In this document: in pieces, positions 22,801 through 35,480 of the stretch | How positions within the stretch are numbered: the first letter of the stretch is position 1 | Layout: each line of letters starts with the position of its first letter | From: Vitrella brassicaformis | Lineage: Eukaryota; Sar; Vitrellaceae | Assembly: GCA_001179505.1 (NCBI GenBank) | Contig: CDMY01000592.1 | Coordinates: 47,428-111,427 of the forward strand | Direction: 5' to 3' | DNA length: 64,000 nucleotides | The notes under the pieces: model-generated | What the model saw: only the letters and a program-made list of their open reading frames with translations | The model's database searches: none | Told to the model about the DNA's origin: nothing | Translations under genes and position numbers: made by a program

Positions 22801-25668
22801 GTGGGGGAGGGGGAGTGAAGTGCGGGTGAACGGGAGCATAGTCAAATCTTGTGTGTGTACAGGCAGAATGAGCGCAGGATGGAAAAAGGAAGGAATGAGA
22901 AAGGATTGATTTGACCTGACGACTTGGCGTGAAGTTTGTCCGTCTGTCCGTTCGTTTGTTCGACGGTGCCCTCTTTTGTCTTTGTCTCTTCTCATTTCTT
23001 TCTCTCTGTCTCTCTCTTGCTCTGGTGGGGTGCGGACACTCAGACACGTCCGCCCCCGCCGTCCTCACCTCTGACTGTTTGCTGCACAAGTCCCCTTCAT
23101 GCTCACTTTCCGGCTTTGTACCTACTTGATGCGTACACACACATTCATATACACACACATGCGTACATGCGTACATGTGTACATCCCTTTTTCACCCTCA
23201 CTATGTGCGTACGTGTGAGTAACGCCCTACCGCACCGGCCGGCCGGGCTGCCTGACTGCCTGACTGTCAAGCGCACTCCCTTCCCTCTCTCCCCCTCCTC
23301 CCTCCCGCCCCTTTCTCTGTATGGACGCCACGCCTGCCTCCTGCGCACGCCTCCCGGCCTCCCTGTGAACAAACCTCTCGCGTCGATCGATCGACATGCG
23401 TATTATTATGTGTGTGCATTTCTTCTGTCTGTCTCTCACTGGTTGATTGACGACTGGCTTGATAGAGCTCGGATCCATCGCCTCTTTTTTCGGACGGAAG
23501 GCAGGGACGAAGGGAGGCTCGCTCGTGTGCTCGTGTGCGGAGTGCCAACGACGGACGACTCGACGGATGGGCTGGATGGCTGGAAAGACTGCGATCGTAT
23601 GAGTGCCCTTGGCCGTACGGTGGATGGATGTGGCTGCCTGTGTGCCCGGCTGCCTGCCTCCCTGGGAGGCTGGTGAACTGTCTTGCGTACATATGATATC
23701 AGATCAGATCGTAGGAGTCCATGCGGGTTGTGGGTAGACAGAATGAATGGATTGGGCTGCACACAAGGAGGGATGGCTGTTGTGTTTTGCGTCACCACCT
23801 ACCCACTCCCTCTTCTCAGAGGCCTCACTTGCGCCACTTTCCCGGCTGTGTGTGTGCTGTGCGCGTCGCGCCCTGCCTTCTTGGTCCTCATGAGCATCGA
23901 TCGCTTGGCGCATACAACACATGGCATCCATCGCTGGGTTTACTCACTCATTTTACGCACTCACTCAGTCACTCAGTCACTCAGCCGTCCACTCACTCCT
24001 CTCTCCAGAGGTTTTACTGGTTTAAGCCTCTTTCTTTCTACCTTCATTGGTTGGCTGGTTGCTTGCTTGCTTGCTGCTGTCTTACACTCATTCACTCATT
24101 CACTCACTCCCTGACTCACTCACCACGGCTGGTGGATTGCTGCTGTAGTGACACTGTCTGCCTTGACTGCATGAATGGATGAATGGCCTAGTCGTGTGTG
24201 TGGCGTGTCGTGTGTCGTGAGCCGTTTGCCGTGTGTCGTGCTGCCTATCTCTCTCGTGTGCCTTTCCTCCCTCCCTGCCTCCGTCCCTCTTCGTACACAC
24301 CACCCCACACCATGTTGATTGATTGCTAGTTAGTGCATGCCCACCGATCGCTGCCCACCTCCATCCATCATTCCATCCACAGCACAGAAGGACACCTAGA
24401 TTGACCGACTTACTGACTGACTGACTGACTGACAGAGAGAGAGAGAGAGAGAGGTGAGGGAGGAAGAAGTTTGTTCAGGAGCCTTTTTGCCGTCCGTTCG
24501 TCAGTCAATCATTTTGATCGATTCACCGATTGTCGACTGTTTCACTAACTCTATCTATATGTCTGTCTCTTTCTCTCCCTCTCTGTGTCTGTGTGTGTGT
24601 ATATGGTATGCCTCTCTGTTTACGCCATCTCGTTTACCCCCAATGCCCTACCTCCGTCTCTCTCTCTCTCTCCTTGCTGCAGCAGTGGTAGTGATTGCCG
24701 GCAGCCGGCCCCTCTAGTCAGTTGTGTGTGTTGTGTCTTGTGTCCTGGGGCCCTGCCGGCCTGCACATGCAGGGAGGGAGGAAGGGAGGGAGGGGAGGGC
24801 AGGAAAGCTGTGTTTGTTGTCCATATTGTGCCTCCTTGCTCATCCTCCTTCGGTTGCTTCATTTGCGCGTCCTTTGCGCTGCTCTCTCCCCACTCGTTTC
24901 TGCGCACCGTACCGCACCCGAGGGCGTGAACTCTATCTATCTGTCTATCCGTCTGTGTGTGTCCGTGATGTCGGCGGGGGGGTGGATTTTCATTGCACAT
25001 CCATCTGGGCTCCATGGGGGGCGGGGGTATGGACACTCACTGTCTGTCTGTCTGTCTGGTATACCATAATCTCTATGGAATCGATCTCTCAGATGCGACA
25101 CGCACGCGATCTCTTTTTCTGCGCCCACCCCACAATCCCTCCCTCCCTCACTCCCTCCCTCCGTCCTATTTCTCCCGCACTCAGTCAGCCTCTCACTCAG
25201 CCAGCTGCTTCCTAGACTCACTTGACAAACAGCCACACGGAGGGCGGGAGGGGGAGGGGGATGAGGGGAGGGAGGCTATGGTGGGGTGGGGCAAGCGTAC
25301 AATGGCTGCCGGTGCTGGTGTGATGTGCTGTGCTGCATGCCCTGATGAGTGCACCAGCTGAGATGACTGGTGATGACTGACTGACTGACTGACTGCATCC
25401 ATTGCGTGCGTGGCTCGTTTGAGAGCGATCGACTGGGGGGTGCAGGTGCGTACGTACACCTACCTAACCTACCTATACACGTGACTGACTGACCGAGTGA
25501 CCGAGTGAGTGAGCGAGCGACGGCGGCCGCTTGCTTTCTTCTCATCTCATTGCCTGCCTGCCTGCCTCGCTGCCTGATTGGTGGATTGTTCTTTTGTCAA
25601 GAGTCTACGCCATGATGTGATGCTCCCTGCATCTGTTCTGCTCTTATCGCGCAAGCGGCGGTCTCCAT

Positions 25669-25968
25669 NNNNNNNNNNNNNNNNNNNNNNNNNNNNNNNN
25701 NNNNNNNNNNNNNNNNNNNNNNNNNNNNNNNNNNNNNNNNNNNNNNNNNNNNNNNNNNNNNNNNNNNNNNNNNNNNNNNNNNNNNNNNNNNNNNNNNNNN
25801 NNNNNNNNNNNNNNNNNNNNNNNNNNNNNNNNNNNNNNNNNNNNNNNNNNNNNNNNNNNNNNNNNNNNNNNNNNNNNNNNNNNNNNNNNNNNNNNNNNNN
25901 NNNNNNNNNNNNNNNNNNNNNNNNNNNNNNNNNNNNNNNNNNNNNNNNNNNNNNNNNNNNNNNNNNNN
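25669..25968. other. Assembly gap (300 N)
   Basis: Exactly 300 unknown bases inside the microsatellite-rich region. The round length suggests a placeholder rather than a measured gap. Confidence 0.98.
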
Positions 25969-26045
25969 TGTCGTGTTGTAATTGACGAGTGATGCGATGC
26001 ACACCCAGGTTGCGACCAACAAGACCAGACACTTCTGATGACGTG

Positions 26046-26072
26046 CGTGCGTGTGTGTGTGTGTGTGTGTGC
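26046..26072. repeat. GT microsatellite beside gap
   Basis: About thirteen GT units, 80 bp right of the assembly gap. Confidence 0.9.
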
Positions 26073-29000
26073 CCCTTTTCTAAGCACCGGGGGCAGAGGG
26101 AGTCTCTGATCTCTGTTTGTACTTTCCTCCTCGACTACATCCCCCTATCTGCCGCCCTGTCTGCAGAGCAGCCAGAGCAGCCAGGTCAGTCAGTCAGTCA
26201 GTCGTGTGTAACACGAGCGTCACGTGAGACCGCCTCCCCTCAACAGAAAGTGGCGCGCGGCCTCATGTGGTGCTGGTGTGGGTCAGACTTGAAACCTGGT
26301 GGGCGTAGACGTGCTCTCTCCTCTCCCTCTCACCCTCCCCCCTACCCCTCTGTGTGTGGGGCTGGCTGCACACTCGTGCACGCCCATTTGCCCTACCAGG
26401 TTGTGCAGTGCAGGTTGTGAATGAGTGAGGCCTTTTTGACGATTTGACGAATGAGCCGACGACGCACACCCACCCACATGGAGAGAGGCACTCGCCACAT
26501 CCCGTCCCATCCCATCCCACACACCCTCCCACATGACCCACACGATGCTGACTGAGAGAATGAATGCATAATCGATGCAGGAATTTGTTTACACACGGTA
26601 GGCCGGTAGGTAGGTAGGTGTCAGGGGCGGAGGGAGGGAGGAAGGGGGAGGGGAGGGGGCAGGGGCGATGAGAGGACGGCTGGCTGGTTTGACGGAAGTT
26701 TTCTTTTTTGTGCGTGTGCGCGCTGCGTGCCGCCTGTTGCGCATTGTGTCATGTATCATGTATTGTGTGTTGCTTTAGCGAGAGAGATAGAGTGAGGAGT
26801 GATTGAGTGCAGGTGCGTTTTTGGCTTGACACGGCTTCCCCTGCATGTCTCTCTCTCTCTCTCTCTGTGTGTGTCTCTCTCTCTCTCTGTCGCTGTCTAT
26901 CCGTATCTATATCTCTACCAGTCTGCCTTCCTCGCTGTCATCCGTCACGCACAGAACAGCCTGTGTGTGGCGGATGGGCGTCTCTCTCTCTCGTGTGTCT
27001 GTCTGTCTGTCTGTGTATCGGCTCCATATGTGGCAATCAATAACTGTGTGGTCGTCGAAATTTTTCTACACCTCTGCGCTCTTTTAACCCCGACGGCTGG
27101 TGCCCTTCCTCCCTCCGTCACTCCGTCGATCCCATACCCACCTGCTGTGTACGTCTGTATGCCTCTGTGTGTGTGTGTCTGTCAGTCTGGGCGGACCAGA
27201 GCCTTTCCTTCGTACGTACTCACATCGGTTGGTTGGTTGTCCCTTCGCTGGTCGATCCCTCTTTGTTTACGTTTGTGTGAGAGAGAGAGTGTGTCTGTTT
27301 TTGTGTATCCGTGTCTGCATGTGCCCCATCAGCTGCCCGCCTTTCTGCCTGCCTGCCTGCCTGCCTGTCTTTCTGTCTGTCTGCCTGCCTGGGTGTGGGT
27401 GTGTGTGGGTATTTCCACATGGGTGCACTCAGCAACCAGCAAAGAGGAAAGACGCCACCACCACCACCAGACAGCGGGCGGGCGAGCCGAGAGGAGACGG
27501 GGGGCAGGCTGAAAGATGAATCAACGGCCGTCCACACGCCTCCGTCCTCTCTCCCCTCCTCCACCCACACTTCTCTATCTCTGTGTGTGTCTCTGCCGTT
27601 TTGAAGAAGGAAGGTCCGAACAGCGCCCTCCTCCGGGGCGCAGGCAATCTAGCACTGTCTGGGATGGGAGGGAGGGGGAGGGGTTGTGATGGATCGATGG
27701 CTGGGGGTTTAATGGGGGAGAAGGTTGGTTGAGGGGGGAGGGGGTGGCTGGCTGATGCTCTCGGGAAGAAAGGAAGATGATGCGGTTTTGGTTTTGTTTT
27801 CACCGTCTCGATCTGTCTGTCCACTGTACATGGCATTTTTCCAGTCATCACCAAAGGGCGGTTTTACTTGCCTTTAGTTTGCCACATGCACTCTCTCACC
27901 GATCAGCTCCTTGCTCGTACCTGCTGCATTTCGTTGCCTTGCGCTTGGATGTGTTGTGTTGTGTTGTTGTTGTTGTTGTTGTTGCCGTTTTGTGTGCGGA
28001 CGATCGTATGGCTATCCCATCTCTGCTGCCGCTCCCTCGGTCGACTGGTCGTTGCCTGGTTGAGTCCTCTGGTATTTTCTCTAGTCGCGGGTCGCTGGCT
28101 GGCTGGCTGTCGGTTGCCAGCCTGGTCTGGCCGATGGATAGATGCCTCTCACCCACAACCAGTAAGGCCTCCTCTCTGTATGTGTGGGCTGCTGTTGTTG
28201 CTGCTAATGTGGGTGCTGCCGTTGTTGCTCTTTTTATGGGGCCACATGTGCCGATACACTGACAGCGTGCATCGACAAACGATGCATGCGGCTGATTGGT
28301 ACTTTTCTGTGCCTGCCTGCCTGCCTGCCTGCCGTGTGTGTGGGGAGGGGTGGGGGTGACTGAGTGTGTCTGTCTGGCGCATGGAGTCGCCCATACACAC
28401 ACACACAGATCTCTGCGATACATGTCGTCGATTGTGTACTATACTCACTGCCTGTCTGTCTGCCTCTCTGGTGGCCTTCCGTACCGATGGAAGAGAAGAA
28501 AAAACACACGAGACCGGCCGATCAATCAAGTACTTGCCGACACACATCACACACACGGGGGGCGCGCCGCAGGGTAAAGTACGAGTAGCGAACTGAAATG
28601 GCTTCGCGGAGTGTTGTGAATGAATGGTGTGTGCTGGTCGATCTCTCGTCGGCCAAGACAATCAAGTGAAATGAAATGAGAGGAATGCGCCCCGTCGATT
28701 CGTTCTTTTTTCTGTATCCCCTCGCTGTCTGGCTGTGTGTGTGGCTGTGTGTGTGTGTGGCGGGCGGCATTCGGCGGGCAGGCAGGCACTAAGGCAGGTG
28801 GCGTTTTGGTACAGACCTAAGATAAGAACTAGACGAAGGGAGGAGGATGGTCCGCCCGTCCAGTACAGCCGTAGTTGAGGTGAAAGGCGAGAAGGAGTGG
28901 TGCGTACAGACGTGGTCGGTCGGTTATATCTATCTGCCTGCACGGCAGCGGCCCTGCCTCTCCCGTGTTGTTTGTGTTGCGTCCGTCCGCATGCTGTCTG

Positions 29001-29536
29001 GCCTGTGTGTCGGTGTCTTCTGGATGGACCGGATGGGTGGCTCTTGTGTGTCTTTGATTGGACGGACATTGACGGACAGACAGACATTGCATTACATCGC
29101 GAGAAGCTGAAGCATTCTCACACACACATTCTGTGGGTGCACGCACTCGTTGGACAAGTCAAGGCAGCCAGGGGGACCACACACACAAACACGGACACAC
29201 ACACTCAGGCAGCGAGGGAATGGCATGTCGGGATAAAGACGAATCTTCGCCCATAACTCAAGCAGCGACTCACTCACTGGACTGACTGGCTGGCTGGCTT
29301 GACGGATGGATGGATGGCTCTGTGTGCGCGAAGGACAGACTTTACACTGACCGTAACCCTCGCACCCAGCACACACAGAGACCCAAACACACTCTCTCAG
29401 ATGAACCAAACGCAATCGCCAATGAACAACCGTCACACTCTTTTTTTCCACTCTTCCACTCGGCGTTCTTGTCAACGTCTTCTTGTCGGAAAGTTCGATC
29501 ACTGCGAGCTTTGACGACTAGAAAGGCTTCTGTGCG

Positions 29537-31340
29537 ATGGGCAACACCGTCTCGCGGAAGGCCACCGACGAGGCCTCGCCGTCCGTCCACGGCCAGTGCC
29601 TCGACTTCATTCACCGGGACGACAGATACCAGCTCTACGACGAGGCCAAGGACATCGGCCGCCTCAGGACGGCAGCCCGCTTCGTCAGCAATGACCACTT
29701 CCCTGCCCTGACGCTCCGCGAGCGACTCAATTGGTCACTCCATCGCATTCGGCTCGCCGATGGGACCCGGCTGGAGACCGTGATAGCCTTCGGCCCGCAG
29801 TCGGTGACCGAGGCGCGGCTGCTGTTGGCGGCCATGTGAATGGTGGAGCAGCAGAGCTGGGATGAGGTGGCTGAGGTGCTGCGGTGGGCCAGCCAGTGTG
29901 GACACTGCACGCTGCCCGTCAGCATCACTGCTGACGACATCAACAAACACGCCGACATGACGGTGGGACTCACAGGGCGGGAGGGAGGGAGGGGAAGAAA
30001 GGGCCTCATTTGCTCATCCATGCGCGTGTGTGTTGTGTGTGTGTAGGCGTATGTGTCGCTTCCCCGTGTGGTGGCGCAGCTGATGGTGGTAGGGAGGGCG
30101 TCACATCGACTTCGGTGACGGCAGCCGGCTGGAGCTCTTCCGCCATGCCCATCAGGTGCGGGCCATCAACGACGAGCCCGGCTTCCGGCTGGACTTCAAT
30201 CCGCCCCTCCCTGCCGGCCACCTCTACCGGCAGCACCGACTACAGGATGACCCACCAGTGCGTAGCGGCATCTTTTACGACAACGTCGACGGCGAATGAC
30301 GGGGTACGGTGCGCTCCACCTATGCGTCGGCGTCGTCGTCCGCCAAGGACTTGATCCGCAACCATTTCGTTGAGACTCACCAGACCAATTTCACAACGAA
30401 ATATCTCGACAGGTAAGCCACCGATGGCACCAGTGGGTGAGAGGGGTGTGTGTGTGGTGTGGTTGGTTCAGGAATGACGGCGGCGGCCATCTGGATGCCC
30501 TCCTCACCCAGTCGCCCCACACGCCGGTGGACGGCTGCAGCACAACATTGACCTCGGAGGCTTATGTCCGATACCTGGTGCTCACAAACAGCACCCACAA
30601 CTTCGTCGCATGGATTCGCATCATTGACTGGGCAACAACGGGCAACAACGGTTAGGCCGACAGACAGACAGGCAGCTCTGCTGGTTACGTGCCACTAATG
30701 TTCTCTCCCTTGTGTGTCTGCAGTGGAGGTGAGTGTCAAGACGACCGAGGCGCCTGCGTCTGGTGTGCATGAGGATGCGCCCTTCAAGGACCGCTTCCCC
30801 GAGACGACCGTCCTGGCTTGTGTGCCGCTGGAGGCTGTGGCGCCTTACGTGTTCGACGGACAGCAGCCGCCACAACAGCCACAGCCACAGCCACAGGCCC
30901 AGCCGCAGCAGCAGGGGGGCGACGACAGTGACGACGATGGTACGGACAGACAGACAGAGGGAGGGAGAGAGGGACACACACATGAGGATGGATGGATGGA
31001 TGGATGAGCCCTCTCTGTCTGTGTGGTGTAGATGAGGACGGCCGTGGTGAGAGTGAGGGTGACGACTATGACGACGATGACGGTGGGAGGAGAGCGTTGC
31101 ACATAAACACACACAGACACACAAACACACTTGGGTGGTGCAGATGGATCTTTTGATGGTGACGATGACGATGACGATGATATGCATCCCAACGACGGAC
31201 AAGAGGGCAGCGGAGGTACGCACCACAACACAACACGGCACAGACCCCCTGGCTCCTGTCGATCTGCATCACCTTTCTAGTTGTCTGATTGTGTGTGTGT
31301 GTGTGTGTGTTGATTAGGTAGCGACGAGTACTCAGAGTGA
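29537..31340 (+). pseudogene. Gene C2: mirror paralogue of C1, disrupted
   Basis: It starts MGNTVSRKATDEASPSVHGQ, near identical to C1, with a good myristoylation context. Exon 1 is interrupted at codon 101, where the TGG of C1 is TGA (before MVEQQSWDEV). Exon 2 carries a net 4-nt insertion near the codons for VVGR and a second TGG-to-TGA change (YDNVDGE-stop). From exon 3 on it reads cleanly: NDGGGHLDALLTQSPHTPVD, FVAWIRIIDWATTGNN, then VEVSVKTTEAPASG, FKDRFPETTV, a Gln-Pro run, and Asp-rich exons (DGSFDGDDDDDDDMHPNDGQ). It ends SDEYSE at TGA 31338-31340. Exons 3-7 join in consistent phase and define the ancestral 3' structure better than C1. Confidence 0.65.
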
Positions 31341-31682
31341 CTCGTGAGGCGGACACGGCAATGGAGGCAAGAGGGGCTGTCGAGGCCGTCGAGTGCCCAC
31401 AGACATACAGACAGTGTGATGACACGTGGATCAGTGCGTGGGGGTGCAGAAAAGATGGCCTTCATGGCTGGCTGTTGGGGGCTGTGGTGTTTGAGAGTGT
31501 GGCCGTCGGCATAGAAGAATTGAGCAGCCCACCAGCTGAGCCGCTGCATGTGGTCTACTCACTGGTGTTGTTTTGGCAGTGAGAATGCGAGGCGCCCCAC
31601 AGACCCATATGGACTGTCTGACGAGGGAGGGACCACCAGGGAGGCGGGCAGCACAGTCCCTCACCTTGTCTTCCAACACATC

Positions 31683-31713
<31 letters not shown>

Positions 31714-32834
31714 CCCCCCATCCGTCCACTCTTTGTGTACAGCACAGCACGTGTGAGGGCTTTGGTGGATGGATTTCCAATTTTGGGTCGGCCACTTGCT
31801 GCGCAATCGGCCGGTTGCAGCGCTTATCCATCTTTGCATGAGAGTTGTGTTGCTTTCCCGGCCACACACAGAGGACAGAGGAGCGCACCGCCAACCGATG
31901 TAGGATCACTTGCTGACAGAAGGAGGGAGGGATGTTAGCAACACAATCCATCCATCCATCAATCCATCCATCAATCCATCCGTCTGTGGCGCATTGTTAG
32001 TTCCATTCCATACAGACAGACATGGTCGTGTGTGTTTCACACTGATTGCCCATCCACTCACACGTCACCACACCACACAGACAGACAGACAGACAGACAG
32101 ACCGCGGCCATGCAGTCAGTCAGTTTTGCCTTACTGTCGGTCGGGGCGGCTTCCTTTCTCTCTGTGTGTGTGTGTCTGTGTGTCGCTTTGAGTCCATATC
32201 TGTGTGACCCCCTGCATGGCACTCGGTACGGTCGCCGAGGCGCTTTTGCTGAGGGCTTCCGTGTCCACAGCCACACACACTGACTGGAGTGATGCGCTTC
32301 ACTCCTCCTTATCGCTGTGGTGTGCGGATGGATGGCCATGTGCTCATGACTGGTAAGTCTCTGCTGCCTTGGCTGCCTCAGTTTGGCTCTCTCCCGTCCC
32401 CCTCCGTCCCACCCTCTGTCTGTCCCTGTGTGTGTGTCCGTATTTGTATGTCCTCTGTACGCACCAATACATACGGATACACACACACACATATATGTAT
32501 AATATATCCATCGGGGTGGATTTCTGCGTCCATGGCCTCTTTGTCGGACTGTGTGGCCTGTTCATGGCTTCCTCTCTGCTGACGATGGCTGGATTTCCTC
32601 TCTAGCTCTCTCTGTGCGTATGTGTGATGCATGCTGACTTGCGTCTCATCAACTTTTTCGCTGATGCAATGGAATCGATCACTGTGTGCTGACGGCGTCG
32701 AGACTGGGGGCAGATGGGGGTGCAAGCTTGGATGGAGTCTCCAAGTTCTTCCACGTGCACAGAAAGCGCCCTTTCACTCCTTTTTTCTTTTCGCGGCGAG
32801 ATTTCTCGACGCGAGAGACAAGACAGTTTATTTA
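31341..32834. other. Intergenic C2-D2, mirror of 10.6-12.1 kb
   Basis: No gene supported. The reverse complement of the C1-D1 spacer is recognisable throughout, for example the GATG/CATC microsatellite at 31945-31983 and the CAGA run at 32081-32101. Microsatellite lengths differ between arms. Confidence 0.55.
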
Positions 32835-33930
32835 ATGAATGCAGCCCATTTCGTGAGCACCGCCGCGCTTTTTCTCCTTGTCGGCCTTCTCGCGGCCACA
32901 GCTCCTCCATTTCATTTTCGTTCGGGCTGCTTGTCGTCCTATGTGGCTCGCCCAAGCCCCTCCAAGCCCTCCAGCTTGTCCGGATGGCAGCCGTCACTTC
33001 TTCCTTGCGCCTCCAGCTGACGGGCAGCCCTCAGCCGTTGGTACCCTGCCGCCTACCGAGAGCATGGCGTCTCCCGGGAGAGCACGGTGTCTTCTTCTCC
33101 CTCGCGGAAGCCTCCATGAGGTCAGTGCGTGTGCCTTATGTTCATACCTCTCTCTGCGCGTGCGCTCGTCCGTCTGTGGTCACTCCTGACGTGTGCGGTC
33201 ATGCATTGCCCTACTTTGTGTGTGTGCAGATGAGTTCTCGACAGGCCGTCTCATCGACACACTTCTCAACAGGTGGTAAGTGTATCAGTAAGTCGAGCTT
33301 CCTGTGCTGCCCCGCAGAAATATATGTTCTCAGAGGCTGCGCAGGCCCACCTCTGCCCTTCAATTGTTTCCTCAGCGTAGCGACACTGACCGTCGACCTG
33401 ACATCCGTCGAGCCAGTCGATGCAGTGGCAAATAGGTACTCAAAGTCAGAGCACTCGTCGCTTTGTCCTGTCCTGTCTGCAGGAGGAGAGCTTGTATCTG
33501 AGTCCGATACTCTTGCCGGGTATCACGAGAGCGTTTCGTCGCCGGTGTTTCTTGTTTTTCAATGTGTTCTCATTTCCCGCAGATGGCCAGGCAGCCGGCG
33601 GGTCGCTGTGCGAGAGGGAGAAGGCTGCCTTCACAGGTGCACAAACTCATGGGGACCAAGAACCTCTGGCCATCTCCTTCACCATCAAGCGCACCAAGGG
33701 GAAGCCCATCCACGGGGCTGGTACGGAGGCACACGCAAGAGAGAGGGATTGAAGCCGGATGAATGAACAAGTGCCCTGCTGTTGATATGCTTGTGAAGGG
33801 ACATTTGCCAAAATAGGCACAGAGAAGGCGGGGGAAAAGGAGGTGCCGAAGGTGTCGATGGACGACGTCTTGGTGACGTTTCCAAGGGCTAGGCCTCAGC
33901 TTTCACACCCTCTCGACCGTGACTTGGCAT
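32835..33930 (+). pseudogene. Gene D2, 5' part, disrupted
   Basis: ATG 32835 opens a signal peptide like that of D1 (MNAAHFVSTAALFLLVGLLA). The frame then ends at TGA about 61 codons in (PCASS-stop), because one C is missing from the CCCTCCCAAG of D1. Downstream, VATLTVDLTSVEPVDAVANR is preserved, but upstream of it one T is missing from CAATTTGTTT, which breaks the D1 frame QAHLCPSICFL. Further 3', 33575-33900 encodes low-complexity but open sequence (GSLCEREKAAFTG, FTIKRTKGKPIHGAG) with no equivalent seen in D1. Likely not translated as a D1-like protein unless initiation occurs downstream. Confidence 0.5.
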
Positions 33931-33944
33931 GCGTCTGCTTCAGG

Positions 33945-34364
33945 GGATGGCTGCGGAACATCATCGCGGCATTCCCGCGCACAAAGGAGTACATCCTCGA
34001 CAATTAGCCCGACAAGAAAGTCGACAACAACGACGGCAGCGGTGGTGGCAAGGGCAAGAATGCCCGATGGCTGCCCAACATAAGTGCGGCATTCCCGCGC
34101 ACCCATCGGTGGCTCCTTGACAAGTTTCCACACACAATGGCCAAGCTCGGTCTGGTACGATGAATAGATAGATACCCACGTGAATTAGTGTATGCCTGTC
34201 TTATCTCCCTTATGTGCAGAGGCACCCGCCCCCCGAACGAGAGCAGGTGGCCCCACCATACCCGCCACCGCCGCCATCACACGCCACGGCCGGGACGCTG
34301 CCCAGGAGAAGGGCTTGGCTGCTTGGAACTTTCAAGAATACGGCCAAACACCTAGGACTGGTAG
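33945..34364 (+). repeat. A-B cassette 3, intron 34155-34219
   Basis: Exon A here is a double unit: RNIIAAFPRTKEYILDN, an in-frame TAG, PDKKVDNNDGSGGGKGKNA, then NISAAFPRTHRWLLDKFPHT. It therefore shows tandem growth of the motif inside one exon, with a stop at the joint. Exon B (34220-34364) is RHPPPEREQVAPPYPPPPPS with LPRRRAWLLGTFKNTAKHLG. Confidence 0.8.
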
Positions 34365-34429
34365 GATGCTGCACACACATTGAAGCAACACCTGTTCACA
34401 TGCAGTCTTCGCCGCTTCTGTGCCGTTCC

Positions 34430-34792
34430 GTCCCTCTGCAGAAAGTCCCGTCGCCGCCAGCCCTCGAGAGCGATGTGACGACGCCAGTGAGGTGGACGCC
34501 ACTATATATTATGCAATAAATCCGAACAGCCCCGTCAAGTGCCCCTGCCTGTGTCTCGCTGTGTGTGTATGTGTTTCAGACATGGCAGTATCCCATTGCT
34601 GTCTACATTTTATATTTCGTCAACTCCTTTTGCCTTCACCCGCGCATCCCACGAGATGGCGAAGCAAGAGAAGGATCATGGAAGGTGGTCGAACTGTGGG
34701 ATACACTAGCGAATGGACTGTCTCTCCTTGTTTACGGGTGCCGTTTGTGTGTGGTCTTTTCTCTCTTCGTGTATGTATGTGCTGTAGTGTGC

Positions 34793-34828
<36 letters not shown>

Positions 34829-35108
34829 TTGTGCGTATGTGTGTGTCAGTTTTGGGCGAGCTGTTGCCCCGACCTTTTGGCCCCAGCGACCCCCCCACAC
34901 CATGCCGACGCCGCCCAAACGAATCCCTCTCTCACGGTGCGGGGGGGAGGGGCCCGAGGATCGACGACCGCTTCGCCATGGTCCGATGGGTAAGTTTACA
35001 ACACAGACAGACAGCAGAAGGCCAAAGCCCACCAAGCAACTTATTTACCTACTCTCTCGGCTTGGCTTGACGACCTGTGTCCTGCACGTGTATGCCTGTG
35101 TTTGGTTC
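34430..35108 (+). other. Spacer with one exon-start module
   Basis: A possible exon begins after TTTCAG at about 34580 and runs YPIAVYILYFVNSFCLHPRI (motif at 34595-34622), with a long open continuation to about 34740. A CT microsatellite sits at 34800-34823. A Pro-rich stretch similar to the RFGPNEPPDPLPTKPRR exon of the D genes follows at 34870-34985 but is shortened. Confidence 0.4.
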
Positions 35109-35109
35109 A

Positions 35110-35480
35110 GCACGCCCCGCACCACATCGACTCGGCAAGCCCCGACAACAAAGTCGACAACAACGACGGCAGCGGTGGTGGCAAGGGCAAGAATGCCCGA
35201 TGGCTGCCCAACATATGTGCGGCATTCCCGCGCACCCACCGGTGGCTTCTGGACAAGTTTCCGAACACAACGGCTACGTTGGGCCTGGTAGGATGAATAG
35301 ATAGATACCCACGTGAATTAGTCTGTCTTATCTCGTTATGTGCAGCGAAATCGGCCGCCCAAACCGAAGCAGGCGCCGCCATATCCGCCACCACCGCCTT
35401 CCAACTCGACCGGGCCGCTGCCAAGGACGAGGAAATTTCTGCTCTCCACATTCAAAAATACGGCAAAACAACTGGCATTG
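35110..35480 (+). repeat. A-B cassette 4, intron 35288-35345
   Basis: Exon A: DSASPDNKVDNNDGSGGGKG, then NICAAFPRTHRWLLDKFPNT; intact. The intron is the shortest of the nine (58 nt), lacks the GTATGC step and starts GTAGGA instead of GTACGA. Exon B: RNRPPKPKQAPPYPPPPPSN then LPRTRKFLLSTFKNTAKQLA; intact. Confidence 0.85.

Larger units (their letters stand above)
19613..29536. other. Gene-poor microsatellite-rich region
   Basis: No gene supported on either strand. The sequence is dominated by degenerate short tandem motifs: GGGA runs (20041-20066, 26629-26662), CTGC/CTGA/CTGT tetranucleotides (19795-19812, 20128-20180, 24411-24433, 27341-27368), CT/GT runs (26848-26892) and CCAT runs. Open frames of 100-250 codons exist but are repetitive (Ser/Leu/Cys- or Arg/Glu-rich), overlap on both strands and lack consistent splice partners. 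I saw no rRNA or tRNA-like structure and no transposase or reverse-transcriptase motif. Confidence 0.65.

Noticed and set aside
22936-23676. Long open frame (246 codons) in the gene-poor region
   Set aside because: Driven by CTGCCTGCC/CACACA microsatellite, Ser/Leu/Pro/Cys-biased, with equally long frames on the opposite strand and no splice or start context.
26799-27512. 237-codon frame, hydrophobic and Cys-rich, looks like a membrane protein
   Set aside because: The hydrophobicity comes from CT and GT repeats (Leu-Ser, Val-Cys). The other two frames are open as well, so it is a composition artefact.
29537-30310. TGA decoded as tryptophan in this nucleus
   Set aside because: Trp is TGG in all clear genes (kinase, formin, channel, PH), and TGA ends the PH and membrane-protein frames; C2 also has a frameshift, so decay is simpler.
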